DNA of 64,000 nucleotides from DTHT01 sp037444625 (lineage in GTDB: Bacteria; Acidobacteriota; Terriglobia; Bryobacterales; Bryobacteraceae): contig JBBIMA010000016.1 of assembly GCA_037444625.1 (NCBI GenBank), forward strand, positions 4,322 through 68,321. Reading direction: 5' to 3'. A model generated the notes under the pieces. It had not been told where the DNA came from. It searched no databases and worked only from the letters and a program-made list of their open reading frames with translations. The translations under genes were made by a program, and so were the position numbers. Position 1 is the stretch's first letter; the number at the start of each line of letters is the position of its first letter. Positions 24,596-35,809 of the stretch are shown here, one piece after another.

Positions 24596-24604
24596 AGTCT
24601 AGCA
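24596..24604 (-). promoter_or_regulatory. Extended -10 promoter of the csm operon
   Basis: The minus strand reads TGCTAGACT, an extended -10 element. The start is predicted near 24589, about 22 nt upstream of the cas10 ATG. The operon is thus independent of the VWFA gene that ends 85 bp upstream. Confidence 0.5.
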
Positions 24605-24651
24605 CAGCCTCCGGGCGCACCGGGCCGCGCCGCCCCCGCCGCGGGCCAGCC

Positions 24652-25644
24652 TCAAAAGCCCGGCCGCGGGCGATAGCCCGGCCGAGCCCGCACGCGATAC
24701 TTCTTGGCGACATCGGAGACGATCTCGACCGTGATCTTGCGAAAACCCTCATTGGGATTGGGCTGCGGATAGTAAGTGAGCGTGTAGGAATAGCCCAGCG
24801 CTTCGCGAATGGATTCGAAGGCTTCCACCTGTTTCTGCCAGGTCTTGGCCCAGTAGGCCTGACCGCCCGTCCGGCTGGTGATGCGCCGGAAGACGGCGCT
24901 CGAGATGGGGTCTTTGTTGACCTCGCTGGTCGAGATGACGTAGAGCGGAATGCCTTCGTCCTCGGCCACCGCCCGCACGTCGTCCGGCGCCACCATGCTG
25001 GCGTTGTCCGGGCCGTTGGAGAACACGATCACCACTTTGCGCCCGGGCACCTTGGCGGCGTCGCGCAGCGTCAGCAGCAGCGAGTTGTACAGGGCGGCGT
25101 CGTCGCCCGCCACCGCCTTGCGCAGTCCGGCGATGGCCTCCTGGCGGTCGCGGGTGAGCGGCGCGGCCCGGGACAGATTGCGGCTGAAGGTATAGACCGC
25201 CACCGAGTCCGCCCGATCCAGGCCGCGCACGAAGTCGGCGATGGCGTCGGAGGCGTAGACGAAGCCGCGGTACATGTAGTTGCTGGTGTCGAACAGGATG
25301 AACACGTTGGTGCCCACGAAGGCGTCGGCGGCCGCCGGTCCGGGCTTCTCCGGCTCGGCCCCGGGCGAGATCAGGGGGCGCGTGCTGCCGTCCTCCAGCA
25401 CCTGCACGGCGGGCTTGCTGCCTTCGGCGAAGGTGGCGATCCGCTGCACGATGCCGTCCTCCAGAATGCGGAAGTCGCTCGGCTTCAGCCCGCTGACGTA
25501 TCGCCCCTTGCTGTCGGTGACCGTGAAGGTCACCACCACCATGTCCACTTTGACGCGAAACACCGGGCGCTGCGGCCCCTGCGCCCCCAGGGTTGAAACC
25601 CACAGCGCGGCCGGAATCCACAGGAACGTCTTGCGGCCTGACAT
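24652..25644 (-). CDS. Secreted VWFA-domain protein of the acidobacterial type
   Basis: 330 residues from the ATG at 25644 behind GGGGGG. The layout is a signal peptide (FLWIPAALWVSTLGAQ), then a beta-rich N-terminal domain with VDMVVVTFTVTDSKGRYVSG and SDFRILEDG at about 30-65, then a von Willebrand A fold from about 110. This combination is the family found in many copies in Acidobacteria. The MIDAS motif is imperfect: FDTSNYMYRG instead of DxSxS, so metal binding may be weakened. Role unknown; VWA proteins usually mediate surface adhesion or metal-dependent assembly. The 1127-residue gene ends 30 bp upstream, so the two are probably co-transcribed. Confidence 0.88.
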   Translation of the reverse strand: MSGRKTFLWIPAALWVSTLGAQGPQRPVFRVKVDMVVVTFTVTDSKGRYVSGLKPSDFRILEDGIVQRIATFAEGSKPAVQVLEDGSTRPLISPGAEPEKPGPAAADAFVGTNVFILFDTSNYMYRGFVYASDAIADFVRGLDRADSVAVYTFSRNLSRAAPLTRDRQEAIAGLRKAVAGDDAALYNSLLLTLRDAAKVPGRKVVIVFSNGPDNASMVAPDDVRAVAEDEGIPLYVISTSEVNKDPISSAVFRRITSRTGGQAYWAKTWQKQVEAFESIREALGYSYTLTYYPQPNPNEGFRKITVEIVSDVAKKYRVRARPGYRPRPGF

Positions 25645-25674
25645 GACCGATCCCCCCAACCTCCGGTTACCCTC

Positions 25675-28600
25675 TCATTGTAAGGAAGCCTTTTGCTCGC
25701 CCGGCGGCTGCTCGCGCATCTTTTGCCGGACGTCCTCCGCCACCCCGCGCATGGAGCGCCAGAGCGCCGGCCAGTCCTCCAGATGGGTGGCGAAGATTTT
25801 CTCGACCGTCTTTTGCGTCCACTCCGGGATGGCCAGATTCAACTGCGTGGGCGGCAGGTGCACTTCGTCGGCCAGGGCCGCCCAGTACAGCGTGCCCGAT
25901 TCCCAACTCTCGGCCATGATCCGGCTGGAATAGCCCATCAGCGTGGGGAAGGTGCGCAGGTGCAGCAGGTCCGGCTGATAGGAGTTGGTCAGGGTGGGCT
26001 TGGGCGTGCCGAACAGGCGGGCGATCACGGCGTAGTTGATCCGCTCGGGCGATTCGCGCTCCAGCCGCCGGATCTCGCCCGCCAGCGGCCCGCCCGCCTG
26101 CTTGTCCCGGGCCAGCACGTCGGCCGCCAGCACGAACAGCTCGGCGGGCGTGATGAACTCGAGGGCCGCGCGCACCTCGCCCCGGGCCACCAGATCCAGG
26201 ATCCGGTGCGTGCGCCCGGGCGAGGCCTGCCGCTCCAGCACTTCCTCGATCTGGCCGCGCCGGCCGCCGTCGAGAGCCGCCTCCGCCACCAGCGATTCAC
26301 CGTAGCGCAAGTGCAGCCCCACCCAATGCATCTGGGCCGGCGTCACCGTCCACCAGCGCGGAATCTTGGCGCTCAGGATCATCTGGGGAACCAGATCCCC
26401 CCAAATCAGAGCCTGCTCGCGGGCCGGCACCATGAAGTTCTGTTCGGCCTCGGCCAGCGCGTACGGCAGGCCGGCCAGCGACCCCTCCAGCCGCCCGCCC
26501 GCGTTGGAAGGCCAGCCCGTGCCGAAGACCTCCGTGGCCCGCCAGGTCTGCTGGCTGCCTTGCACGCCGATGAAGTCGTGGCTGCGCACGAACAGCGGGT
26601 TGGTCTCCAACAACTGCCCTCCCGGCGGCGCATAGTGAATGTAGTTGAGCCCGACCAGCGTGTCCCGCAGCAGCGGCGCCAGCAGCCCGCGCAGATCGCG
26701 CAGCCGCTCGGGATCACCCGCCGCCCGTTCGACCGCCGCCCGCAGGTTCAACTTGCGCTGCCCCTCGATATGGCGTTCGGTCCAATAGCCGTAAGCGAAG
26801 GCGTTGCGCTCCACCGTAGTCAGCGCCGCCCGCGGCAGTTGCACCTCGCTGATGCGCGCCGCCAGCCGGTTCAGCAGGGCGGTGTTCAGCCGCTCGCCCC
26901 GCGCCACCGCCTCCAGGTGATCGCCCAGCTCGAACAGCAGGTTCAGCGGGATCAGGCGCTGGGCCTCGAACAGGCGCATCATTTCTTCCAGCACGCGGTT
27001 CTCGGTTTCCGGATCCACCGAGCGGGCCACGCCGGCCAGCAGCTCCATCATGCGCTCCTGAGGCGAGGCCTTGGGCGCGCCCGCCGCCGCCAGCAGCCGC
27101 TCCACCCCCGCCCGGCCGGTCTCGAACAGCTCCCGATTGCCCCGCACCTTGGCGAAGCCCCCCAGGATGTCGGCCAGCGTCCGGTCCGCCTGCGCCTCCG
27201 CAATGAAGCCCTGCCGGCAGAAGATCTGCCACAGCCCGACCAAGGCTTGCATCATGCCGGCCGTATTGGCCCGCAGGAGCTGGTCGCCGATCCGGTTGAT
27301 GCCCTGCGCGGTGTCCAGATAAAGCAGGATCGTAGCGTCGCTCAGCGAGGGCGCCTCGGCGAAGATCGAGTATTGCGCGCCCATGGCCCGGTACTCGCGC
27401 GCCAGGCGGTCCACGGCGGCCGGGGACAGCGGCTGGGTCCGCCGGCGGTTCAGATCGCTCAGGGCCATGAAGATCTTCAGCGGCTCGTTCTCCACCGACT
27501 TGCGGCAGAGCCCGAACAAGGCCTCGATCAGATCGTCGGGCTCCCGCCAGCCGGAAGCGGCGCGCGTCAGCCGCCCGTCGTACTTGCCGTGCGGGTGTTT
27601 GATGAACAGGTTCTTCCAGACCTCCAAATCGCCCGGGATGTGCGGGCGCCCGTCGGCCTCCAGCCGCAAGCGCGTGGTCAGCAGCAGCATGTCGGTGTTG
27701 GAGCGGAACACCGGCCGCGCCGGGCCCGGGCTGGTGACCCGGCCCCGCACCGCCAGGTAAAACCGCCGCATGCGCTCGGGCTCGGTCAGATACTGCTTCA
27801 CCGGGCCGTTCACCCGGGCCAGGGCGTGGAAATAGCTGGCCATCCAACCGTCGTCCCGGGTCAGCAGCCGCTCGAAGAAGGCCGCTCCCTGTTCCGGCGA
27901 GACGCCCACCATCTCGGCCCACATCTTCTCGCAGCGCGCTCCCCCGGGCACGATCGCCTTGCCGTTACGGATCTCGAACATGTCGCCGAAGAAATCCAGC
28001 ACGTGGCCGAAGGGACGCAGCCGCTCCATGGGGACCGCCTTGCGCAGCGCGGCCGCCGTTTGCGGATCCAGTTTCGAGAACCCCAGGTAGAGCCGGCACA
28101 GGGCGGGGTCCCCCAGGAACACGTCTATGAAGCCGACGCCTTGCTTCTCCTTGGAGGCGATCCAATACTCCGGCCCGTAGAGCACCGGCACGCGCGTGGG
28201 CCGGTAGTCGTAGACGAAGGGCTGGTTGGTGCGCAGGGCCTGCTCAAGCTCGGCCAGGGGAAAGCCCGAGTCAATGGTCAGGAAGGCGCGCGTGGCGTTG
28301 ACCGTCTCCAGCACCAGCTCGCTGCCGCAGGCGCCGCGAATGCGGTAGCCCAGCACGCGCAACAGGTCTCCGGTCTTGGGCGATTCGCAGACCTCGATGC
28401 GGATGGTCTTCTCGGTCCCGGCCAGCTTTTCCAGCTCGCGCGCCTGAGAAAGGTAGCGCTGGAGCAGCTTCATGTATTCGGTGGGCTCGAGGGCCTCGCC
28501 CGAGGTGGAGGCCTGGTAGCCGTTGGTCACCACGTTGCGCGCCAGGGCGGGCAGCAGGTCGTCCGGACCGACGTCCTGGGAGACCGCCGCCATGCGCGAA

Positions 28601-29058
28601 AACGAACTCAGCGGACCGGGAATCTCGATGTAGGCCACTTCGGCTTGGGGTCCCGGAGCACCCGCGAAAGGCGGCGCACCCGGCCGGCGACCTTCCGCCT
28701 CTTGCCACAGGGTCCAATGACGCTCGGCCGCCTGCCGATCGCCGGCCAGCAGGTCCAGGACCGCCAGACGCCGGGCCACCTCGGCCCGCCGCGAACGCTC
28801 CGCCGGGCCCAGCGCCTCCAGCAGGCGCTGGTAGGCGCGCCGCGCCTCGGGGTCGCGGTAACGGTCCAGGAATTCCGCGTAGGCCGTCAGCAGGGCCGCA
28901 TCACCCGGGGCGTTGCGGGTAGCGCGCTCCAGCAACCGGCGCGCCGCGGGCGCGTCGCCGCTGCGTTCGGCCTGGCGCGCTTGCTCGACCGGCGACTGGC
29001 TCAGGGCCGGCCATGCCACGCTGAGGGCTGCCAGTAGGAGAGAGGGGCAATGCTTCAT
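25675..29058 (-). CDS. Very large secreted protein of unknown function
   Basis: 1127 residues from the ATG at 29058 (an upstream GTG is possible). A signal peptide (PSLLLAALSVAWPALSQ) is followed by TPR-like helices at about 20-110 (ARQAERSGDAPAARRLLERATRNAPGD in pieces, then YQRLLEALGPAERS). The rest is mainly alpha-helical with no motif I recognise. It is rich in Arg, Leu and Ala and has very few cysteines. The compositional match to its neighbours argues for a native gene. It is followed immediately by the VWFA gene, suggesting a joint role at the cell surface or in the periplasm. It is divergent from the Gfo/Idh/MocA gene. Confidence 0.75.
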   Translation of the reverse strand: MKHCPSLLLAALSVAWPALSQSPVEQARQAERSGDAPAARRLLERATRNAPGDAALLTAYAEFLDRYRDPEARRAYQRLLEALGPAERSRRAEVARRLAVLDLLAGDRQAAERHWTLWQEAEGRRPGAPPFAGAPGPQAEVAYIEIPGPLSSFSRMAAVSQDVGPDDLLPALARNVVTNGYQASTSGEALEPTEYMKLLQRYLSQARELEKLAGTEKTIRIEVCESPKTGDLLRVLGYRIRGACGSELVLETVNATRAFLTIDSGFPLAELEQALRTNQPFVYDYRPTRVPVLYGPEYWIASKEKQGVGFIDVFLGDPALCRLYLGFSKLDPQTAAALRKAVPMERLRPFGHVLDFFGDMFEIRNGKAIVPGGARCEKMWAEMVGVSPEQGAAFFERLLTRDDGWMASYFHALARVNGPVKQYLTEPERMRRFYLAVRGRVTSPGPARPVFRSNTDMLLLTTRLRLEADGRPHIPGDLEVWKNLFIKHPHGKYDGRLTRAASGWREPDDLIEALFGLCRKSVENEPLKIFMALSDLNRRRTQPLSPAAVDRLAREYRAMGAQYSIFAEAPSLSDATILLYLDTAQGINRIGDQLLRANTAGMMQALVGLWQIFCRQGFIAEAQADRTLADILGGFAKVRGNRELFETGRAGVERLLAAAGAPKASPQERMMELLAGVARSVDPETENRVLEEMMRLFEAQRLIPLNLLFELGDHLEAVARGERLNTALLNRLAARISEVQLPRAALTTVERNAFAYGYWTERHIEGQRKLNLRAAVERAAGDPERLRDLRGLLAPLLRDTLVGLNYIHYAPPGGQLLETNPLFVRSHDFIGVQGSQQTWRATEVFGTGWPSNAGGRLEGSLAGLPYALAEAEQNFMVPAREQALIWGDLVPQMILSAKIPRWWTVTPAQMHWVGLHLRYGESLVAEAALDGGRRGQIEEVLERQASPGRTHRILDLVARGEVRAALEFITPAELFVLAADVLARDKQAGGPLAGEIRRLERESPERINYAVIARLFGTPKPTLTNSYQPDLLHLRTFPTLMGYSSRIMAESWESGTLYWAALADEVHLPPTQLNLAIPEWTQKTVEKIFATHLEDWPALWRSMRGVAEDVRQKMREQPPGEQKASLQ

Positions 29059-29090
29059 GGCCACCACCCAGGGATCTCGTATTGGCTATT

Positions 29091-29099
29091 AATGTAGCA
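29091..29099 (-). promoter_or_regulatory. Extended -10 promoter of the large secreted protein and VWFA unit
   Basis: Minus strand TGCTACATT, giving a start near 29084 and a leader of about 26 nt. Confidence 0.45.
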
Positions 29100-29131
29100 C
29101 TTCCGCCCGGGGCTTGCGGCGGCCTCCCTCC

Positions 29132-29140
29132 TGCTACACT
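29132..29140 (+). promoter_or_regulatory. Extended -10 promoter of the Gfo/Idh/MocA gene
   Basis: TGCTACACT, with a possible TTGCGG 15 bp further upstream. The start near 29147 leaves about 8 nt before the ATG at 29155; the AGGAG at 29148-29152 lies right at the 5' end. Confidence 0.45.
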
Positions 29141-29154
29141 TTTCCCGAGGAGAA

Positions 29155-30228
29155 ATGCTCGTGTCCCGATTCCGACTTGCCGCAATCCTGATCGCGCTGG
29201 CGCTTCCGGCGGGCGCCCAGCAATACAAGATCGCCGTCATCGGTCTGGTGCACTCGCACGTCTGGGGGCACCTCGGCCGCATGGCCTCCAACCAGCCGGC
29301 TCAACTGGTGGGCATCGCCGAACCCCACCCCGAGCTGGCGGCCGAGGCCCGCAAGCTCGCCCCGCAGGCGCCCTTTTTCACCGACTACCGGCAGATGCTC
29401 GAACAGGCCCGGCCGGACATCGTCTGGGCCTTCGTCGAAAACAACCGCCACCTGGAGATCGTTCAGGCCTGCGCCCCCCGCAAAATCCACGTGATGTTCG
29501 AGAAGCCGCTCGCCTCCAGTCACCGGGACGCGCTGGCCATCGAGAGTCTGGCCCGCCGCCACGGCATCCAGGTGATGACCAATTACCAGATGGCCTGGTG
29601 GCCCTCGCAATACGCCGCCCGCCAGGTGGCCGCCTCCGGCGCCCTGGGCAAGGTCTGGCGATTGCACGGCATCGTGGGCCACGGCGGACCGGGCTCGACC
29701 GGCGCCCGCAACAAGTACTTCTTCGAGTGGCTCACCGATCCCGTCAAGAACGGGGCCGGCGCCCTGGTGGACTTCGGCTGCTACAACGCCCTCTGGGCCC
29801 TGTGGTACCTGGGCCGGCCGGCGGAAGTCTTCGCGCAGGTCAACCGCTTGCAACCCGAGCGCTTCCCCAAGGTCGAGGACCACTCGACGCTGCTGCTCCA
29901 TTATCCGGAGGGTGTGGCCATGCTGGAGGGAAGCTGGGACCTGCCGCGCAGCTTCCAGGACCTGGAGGTCTTCGGACGCCAGGGCAGCCTGCGCGTCACC
30001 CGCGAGCGCGTCGAGGTGCGCAAGGGCAAGGAAACCCAGGAAGCCCCGCTCCAGCCGCTGCCGCCCGAGCGCGCCGAGCCGATCGCCTATCTGATCCACT
30101 GCCTGCGCTCGAACCAGCCGGTCGAGGGCCTGGTGGGGCTGCCCATGAACGTTCAGGCGGTCGAGATCCTGGAGGCCGCCAAGCAGTCCATCCGGACCGG
30201 GCGGGCCGTGCGCCTGCCGGCTCGCTAG
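29155..30228 (+). CDS. Secreted Gfo/Idh/MocA-family oxidoreductase
   Basis: 357 residues. The N-terminus (FRLAAILIALALPAGAQ) is a cleavable signal peptide directly before the Rossmann strand YKIAVIGLVHSHVWGHL. The dinucleotide motif is degenerate (GLVHSH in place of GxGxxG). The catalytic-lysine motif is present as MFEKPLASS. A substrate domain with NYQMAWWPSQYA and VDFGCYNALWALWYLG follows. Enzymes of this family oxidise or reduce sugars and inositols using tightly bound NAD(P). Exported members with bound cofactor are common in sugar-degrading Acidobacteria and Planctomycetes. Substrate unknown. Confidence 0.87.
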   Translation: MLVSRFRLAAILIALALPAGAQQYKIAVIGLVHSHVWGHLGRMASNQPAQLVGIAEPHPELAAEARKLAPQAPFFTDYRQMLEQARPDIVWAFVENNRHLEIVQACAPRKIHVMFEKPLASSHRDALAIESLARRHGIQVMTNYQMAWWPSQYAARQVAASGALGKVWRLHGIVGHGGPGSTGARNKYFFEWLTDPVKNGAGALVDFGCYNALWALWYLGRPAEVFAQVNRLQPERFPKVEDHSTLLLHYPEGVAMLEGSWDLPRSFQDLEVFGRQGSLRVTRERVEVRKGKETQEAPLQPLPPERAEPIAYLIHCLRSNQPVEGLVGLPMNVQAVEILEAAKQSIRTGRAVRLPAR

Positions 30229-30255
30229 CTCGCCGAGGCCCGCGGCCGGCTTTCC

Positions 30256-30264
30256 TGCTAGCAT
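30256..30264 (+). promoter_or_regulatory. Extended -10 promoter of trxB
   Basis: TGCTAGCAT, with the -10 hexamer at 30259-30264. The predicted start near 30271 leaves about 12 nt carrying AAGGA before the ATG at 30283. Confidence 0.5.
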
Positions 30265-30282
30265 GAGAAGGAACATCGGGCT

Positions 30283-31206
30283 ATGCGGGATCTGATCATC
30301 GTGGGCTCCGGCTGCGCGGGCAACACGGCGGCCATTTACGCGGCGCGCGCGGGTCTGAAACCTTTGGTAGTCGCCGGCCACGAGCCGGGCGGCCAGCTCT
30401 CACTCACCACCTTGGTCGAGAATTTCCCGGGCTTCCCGGATGGCATCCAGGGCCCGGAGCTGGTGGCGGCCATGCGCCGGCAGGCCGAGAAATTCGGCGC
30501 CGAGTACCTGGCCGGCTCGGTCGTGGAAGCGGACCTCTCGCGCCGGCCCTTCCGACTGAAGATCGAAGAGGAATGGCAGGAGTGCCGGACTCTGATCATC
30601 GCCTCGGGCGCCCGCGCCCGCTGGCTGGGCTTGCCTTCCGAGCAGAAGCTCATCGGGCGGGGCGTGAGCTCCTGCGCCACCTGCGACGGCTTCTTTTTCC
30701 GCGACAAGCTCATCATGGTGGTGGGCGGCGGCGACTCGGCCATGGAAGAGGCCGTCTTCCTCACCCGCTTCGGCCGCCAGGTCACCATCGTGCACCGCCG
30801 CGAGCAGTTCCGCGCCTCCAGGTTCATGCTGGAGCGCGCCCGGCGCAATCCCAAGATCCGCTGGATCACCAAGGCCGTGGTGGAGGATATCTACGACGTC
30901 GAGCGCGGCCTGGTCACCGGCGTGCGCCTGCGCAACGTGGAGACCGGCGAGAGCCGGGAAGAGCCGGTGGACGGGCTGTTCATCGCCATCGGCCACATCC
31001 CCAACACGGCCGTCTTCCAGGGCCAGATCGAGCTGGACGCCGAGGGCTACATTGTCTCCAAGGGCGGCGCCCGGACCAGCGTTCCCGGCGTCTTCCACGC
31101 CGGCGACGTGCAGGACCGCGTCTATCGCCAGGCCGTCACCGCCGCCGCCGCGGGCTGCATGGCGGCCATCGAGGCCGAGCGCTTCCTGGAAGCCGAAGGC
31201 CGCTGA
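30283..31206 (+). CDS. trxB: Thioredoxin reductase
   Basis: 307 residues. FAD-binding motif IVGSGCAGNTAAIYAAR at the N-terminus, the redox-active CATC at 131-134 (SSCATCDGFFF), the NADPH motif VVGGGDSAMEEAVFL, and the C-terminal FAD motif VFHAGDVQDRVYRQ. It transfers electrons from NADPH to thioredoxin in the cytoplasm. It is monocistronic and convergent with the archaemetzincin gene. Confidence 0.93.
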   Translation: MRDLIIVGSGCAGNTAAIYAARAGLKPLVVAGHEPGGQLSLTTLVENFPGFPDGIQGPELVAAMRRQAEKFGAEYLAGSVVEADLSRRPFRLKIEEEWQECRTLIIASGARARWLGLPSEQKLIGRGVSSCATCDGFFFRDKLIMVVGGGDSAMEEAVFLTRFGRQVTIVHRREQFRASRFMLERARRNPKIRWITKAVVEDIYDVERGLVTGVRLRNVETGESREEPVDGLFIAIGHIPNTAVFQGQIELDAEGYIVSKGGARTSVPGVFHAGDVQDRVYRQAVTAAAAGCMAAIEAERFLEAEGR

Positions 31207-31215
31207 GCGGCGCCC

Positions 31216-31736
31216 TCAGCCCGGCAGGCATTCCAGACGGGTCCGGCAAGCCGGGCAGTATTGGGCGTTCTTGGCGTCCACCTGCTCGACCGAGTGGGCC
31301 GGGCTCATCAAGCAGGCGGCGTCCGGGCAGTGCGGCAGCCCGGCCAGATGGCCCAGCTCGTGCAGCATCTCGCGCAGGGCTCGCTCCACGAGCAGATCCC
31401 GGTTGGCAGGCAAGCCGTAGAACTCCTGGCGCAGGCGGTGAATCGAGAAGACCGCCGCCCGCCCGCCCATCTCGGCCTCCCCGAACACGAAGGTGAGCAC
31501 GGGGATGAACAGATCCAGGCCGGCGGCGCCGACCACGCGGCCTTCCCAGCGGGCTTTCAGCTCAAGCAGCAGGCGGGTCGAGTCATATTGGTCCCGCGCC
31601 GGATCGTAAGCGGGCGAGGGATCCAGGGCGGGCGATCCCACCGGGATGCCGCTGCGGCGTGAGATCTCCTCCAGCAACTCGGGAGGGAGGCCGCCGACCG
31701 GAACCAGCCGCACGCCGGCGACCCAGGCCGGCAGCT

Positions 31737-31740
<4 letters not shown>
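31216..31740 (-). CDS. Archaemetzincin-type zinc metalloprotease
   Basis: 174 residues starting at GTG 31740, overlapping the stop of the NtrC-type regulator (GTGA). The diagnostic motif is HELGHLAGLPHC at 127-138, extended by PDAACLM. Two further cysteines follow near DAKNAQYCPACRTRLEC, giving the four-Cys second zinc site of archaemetzincins. These proteins are small, cytosolic and widespread in archaea but scattered in bacteria. Their substrates are poorly known. Being the last gene of the gcvH-like/hybA/hybB/kinase/regulator operon suggests a link to that respiratory module. Confidence 0.9.
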
Positions 31741-33101
<1,361 letters not shown>

Positions 33102-34654
33102 CGGGTTGCTCTCCGCCGGCCGGCTCGCTGCGTTCTCCGGCCGGCAGCAGGATGTGGAACGTCGTCTCCTCCCCGGTCTCGACCTGGATCTCTCCGCCGT
33201 GCCGCTTGACGATGCCGTAGGCCACCGCCAACCCCAGGCCCACGCCCGAGGCGGCCTGCTTGGTCGAGAAGAACGGCTCGAAAATGTGGGGCAGGACCTC
33301 CTTGGGAATGGGCGGGCCGTTGTTGGTCAGCGCAATGTCCAGCCGCCCGTCGGCGGTGAGCTCGCCCCGGATCAGCAGGCGGCCCCGGCGATCGGGCCGG
33401 CTGCCGACGGCGTCCACGGCGTTGACGATCACCGCCATCAGCACTTGCTGGATCTGCGAGGCGTCGCAAGGGATGCGCGGCAGCTCGGGAATCTGCTGGA
33501 GGACCTCCAGGCCGGCGGCCTGGAGCTTGGGCTCCAGGACGGCCAGCGCGTGCCGGACGATCGTGCGGATGTCGCTGGGCGCCATCTGGGCCGGCTGCTT
33601 GCGGGCGAACACCAGCAGGTTGTTGGCGATCTGGCCGCAGCGGCGGCTCTCGCGCTGGATGGTCTGCACCCAGTCGAGCGCCGGCCCGCTCAGGGAGGCC
33701 TTCTTCTCGAGCAGCCGGGCGTAGGTGTAGATGCCGGCCAGCGGGTTGTTGATTTCGTGCGCCACCGCGGCCGCCAACTGGCCCAGCGAGGCCAGTTTCT
33801 CGGTGTGGATGAGCTTTTCCTGGGCCGCTTCCAGCTCGCGCGTCTTGCGCCGGATCCGCTCCTCCAGCGTCCGGTTGGCCGCCTCGACCTGCTCGGCCAT
33901 ATGATCGAAGGCCCGGGCCAGCGCGCCGATTTCGTCCCGGCGCGCCAGGCGGAAGCGGTAGGAAAGATTGCCCCCGGCCAGCAGGTTCACCCCGGCGATC
34001 AGGCGGCGAATGGGGCGCGAGATCAGCCACCAGATCAGCCCGCCGCCGATCAGCGCCAGCACGGCGGCCGAGAGCACCACCTGGGCCCGCATGCGCCGCT
34101 CGTGGGCGGCGAGGGCCTCATCCACCCGCTCCAGCGAGAGCACCACGTCGAGCACTCCCAGGATGCGCTGCGCCGGCGGGTGCGCGTGGCAGGAGGCGTT
34201 TGAGCAGGCGGCTTCGTTCTCGATCGGCCGGATCAGCCCGATCACCCGTTCCTGCCCCATGCGGTAGAAGCGGAAGGTGTCGCGCGTAGCCGGCTTCTCC
34301 AGGGGCGTGGCCGTCGAGTGGCAGGCGTAGCAGGCGTCGGCCCGCTTGTCCACCATCTGCCCCACCTCGCTCATCAGGGTCGAGATCTGGATCGCCCCGC
34401 TCTTGGCGAAAATGCGGATCTTGCGCACCCCGCTCTGCGCCCCGATGGACTGGATGATGTGCAGCAGCTCGGTGCGGTTGTTATGCAGCATGCTGTCACG
34501 CGTAGCCCGGAAGATGATGTCCGCCATGCTGCGCGCCGCCAGCACCGTGGCGGTCTCCAGGTTCTCGCGCAACACCCGCAGGTTGGCCGTCCCCAGCCAC
34601 AGCAGGACCGCGGCCAGCCCGGCCACCAAACCCGCCGTCAGCTTGGCGCCCAGT

Positions 34655-35809
34655 TTAGGCATACGCCGGCCGAGACTCGACCTCCTCCCCCTGCGGCGCC
34701 TGCTCGAAGACCGCCAGATGCCGCACCGCCAGCCGGAAGGCGGCCACCCCGAGCGTCACCAGCATCAACGTGATCGAGATTTCCATCCAGGACGGGAAGT
34801 AGCGGGCGCCCGTGGCGGCCTCCAGGCCGGTGGTGGAAACGTTCAGCCGCTGGAGGAGGAAGCCGCCCACCGCCGCCGCCGCCAGGGCGAACAGCCTTTG
34901 CGGATGGCGCCGCAAGCGCGCGGAAAGCGCCAGAGCCGCCGGCCCCGCCAGCAGCAGCGTCTCCAGCCAGAACATGCCGGCCTCGAAGGCGCCCGGGCCG
35001 GAGAATCGCCCGGCCGCCTCCCACTGCCCCCGGCTGCCCAAATCCCAGAACCTCAGGAACAGATACAGCGCCAGAAACACCGCCATCGCCTTGGCCAGGT
35101 CCTCCAGCACGTCCCGCTCCAGCGCCCGGCCGAACGCCCGCGCGCTCAGCCCGCTCTCAAAGATTACCATTGCCAGACCCGCCGCTACAGCCGAGAGCCA
35201 GAACAGCCAGGGCAGCCACGGGCTGTACCACAGGGGATGCAACTTGGCCGGCAGGATCAGATACAGACCGCCCAGCGAGGATTGATGCAGCGTCGAGAGG
35301 ACGAAGCCCGCCGCCGCCAGCGGCACGATCGCCCCCCGCGCCGCCCGCGCCGCCCGGGGCCAGCCCAGCTTTTCCCACAGCAGCGGAGAGAGCTCCAGGG
35401 CCAGCACCGCGGTGTACAACATCACGCACCAGGCCACCTCGAACATCACCGATCGGGGATTCCACAACACCGCCGCCCGCCAGATGTTCCACGGCCGGCC
35501 CAGATCGTACACCAGGGCCAGGATCACCAGCAGGTAGCCCAGAAAAGCCGTCAGCACCGCCGGCCGCACCACGGCGCGGAACCGCTCCAGGTGCAGGATG
35601 TAGACCGCGGCGGCCAGAGCGAATCCGCCCGCCGACAGGCCCACACCGCACAGCACGTCGAAGCCGATCCACAGGCCCCAGGGCATGCGGTCGGAAAGGT
35701 TCGTGGCCGCACCCAACCCGCGGCTGAAACGCACCGCCGTGGCGTAGCTGCCGGCCGCCAGGATGGCCAGCGCCGCCAGCCGCCAGAACAGCGCGCGCAG
35801 CAGTCTCAT
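34655..35809 (-). CDS. NrfD/HybB-type integral membrane quinone-reactive subunit
   Basis: 384 residues from the ATG at 35809, overlapping the hybA-like stop (ATGA). The sequence is dominated by transmembrane helices, and the HybB-like motifs are clear: RMPWGLWIGFDVLCGVGLSAGG, FLGYLLVILALVYDLGRPW and MFEVAWCVMLYTAVLALE (shown in parts). Such subunits exchange electrons with the membrane quinone pool but bind no heme. It is expected to pair with the four-cluster ferredoxin protein encoded just upstream. No hydrogenase large subunit is present, so the complex is not a classical hydrogenase 2. Confidence 0.9.
   Translation of the reverse strand: MRLLRALFWRLAALAILAAGSYATAVRFSRGLGAATNLSDRMPWGLWIGFDVLCGVGLSAGGFALAAAVYILHLERFRAVVRPAVLTAFLGYLLVILALVYDLGRPWNIWRAAVLWNPRSVMFEVAWCVMLYTAVLALELSPLLWEKLGWPRAARAARGAIVPLAAAGFVLSTLHQSSLGGLYLILPAKLHPLWYSPWLPWLFWLSAVAAGLAMVIFESGLSARAFGRALERDVLEDLAKAMAVFLALYLFLRFWDLGSRGQWEAAGRFSGPGAFEAGMFWLETLLLAGPAALALSARLRRHPQRLFALAAAAVGGFLLQRLNVSTTGLEAATGARYFPSWMEISITLMLVTLGVAAFRLAVRHLAVFEQAPQGEEVESRPAYA

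Noticed and set aside
19585..25600. CRISPR array next to the csm operon
   Set aside because: Read on both strands for regularly spaced 25-40 nt repeats; none seen here or elsewhere in the window.
25693..29037. 1114-codon open frame on the plus strand
   Set aside because: Antisense shadow of the large secreted protein; no ribosome-binding site, no domain, Arg/Gln/Pro-rich composition typical of the opposite strand of GC-rich genes.
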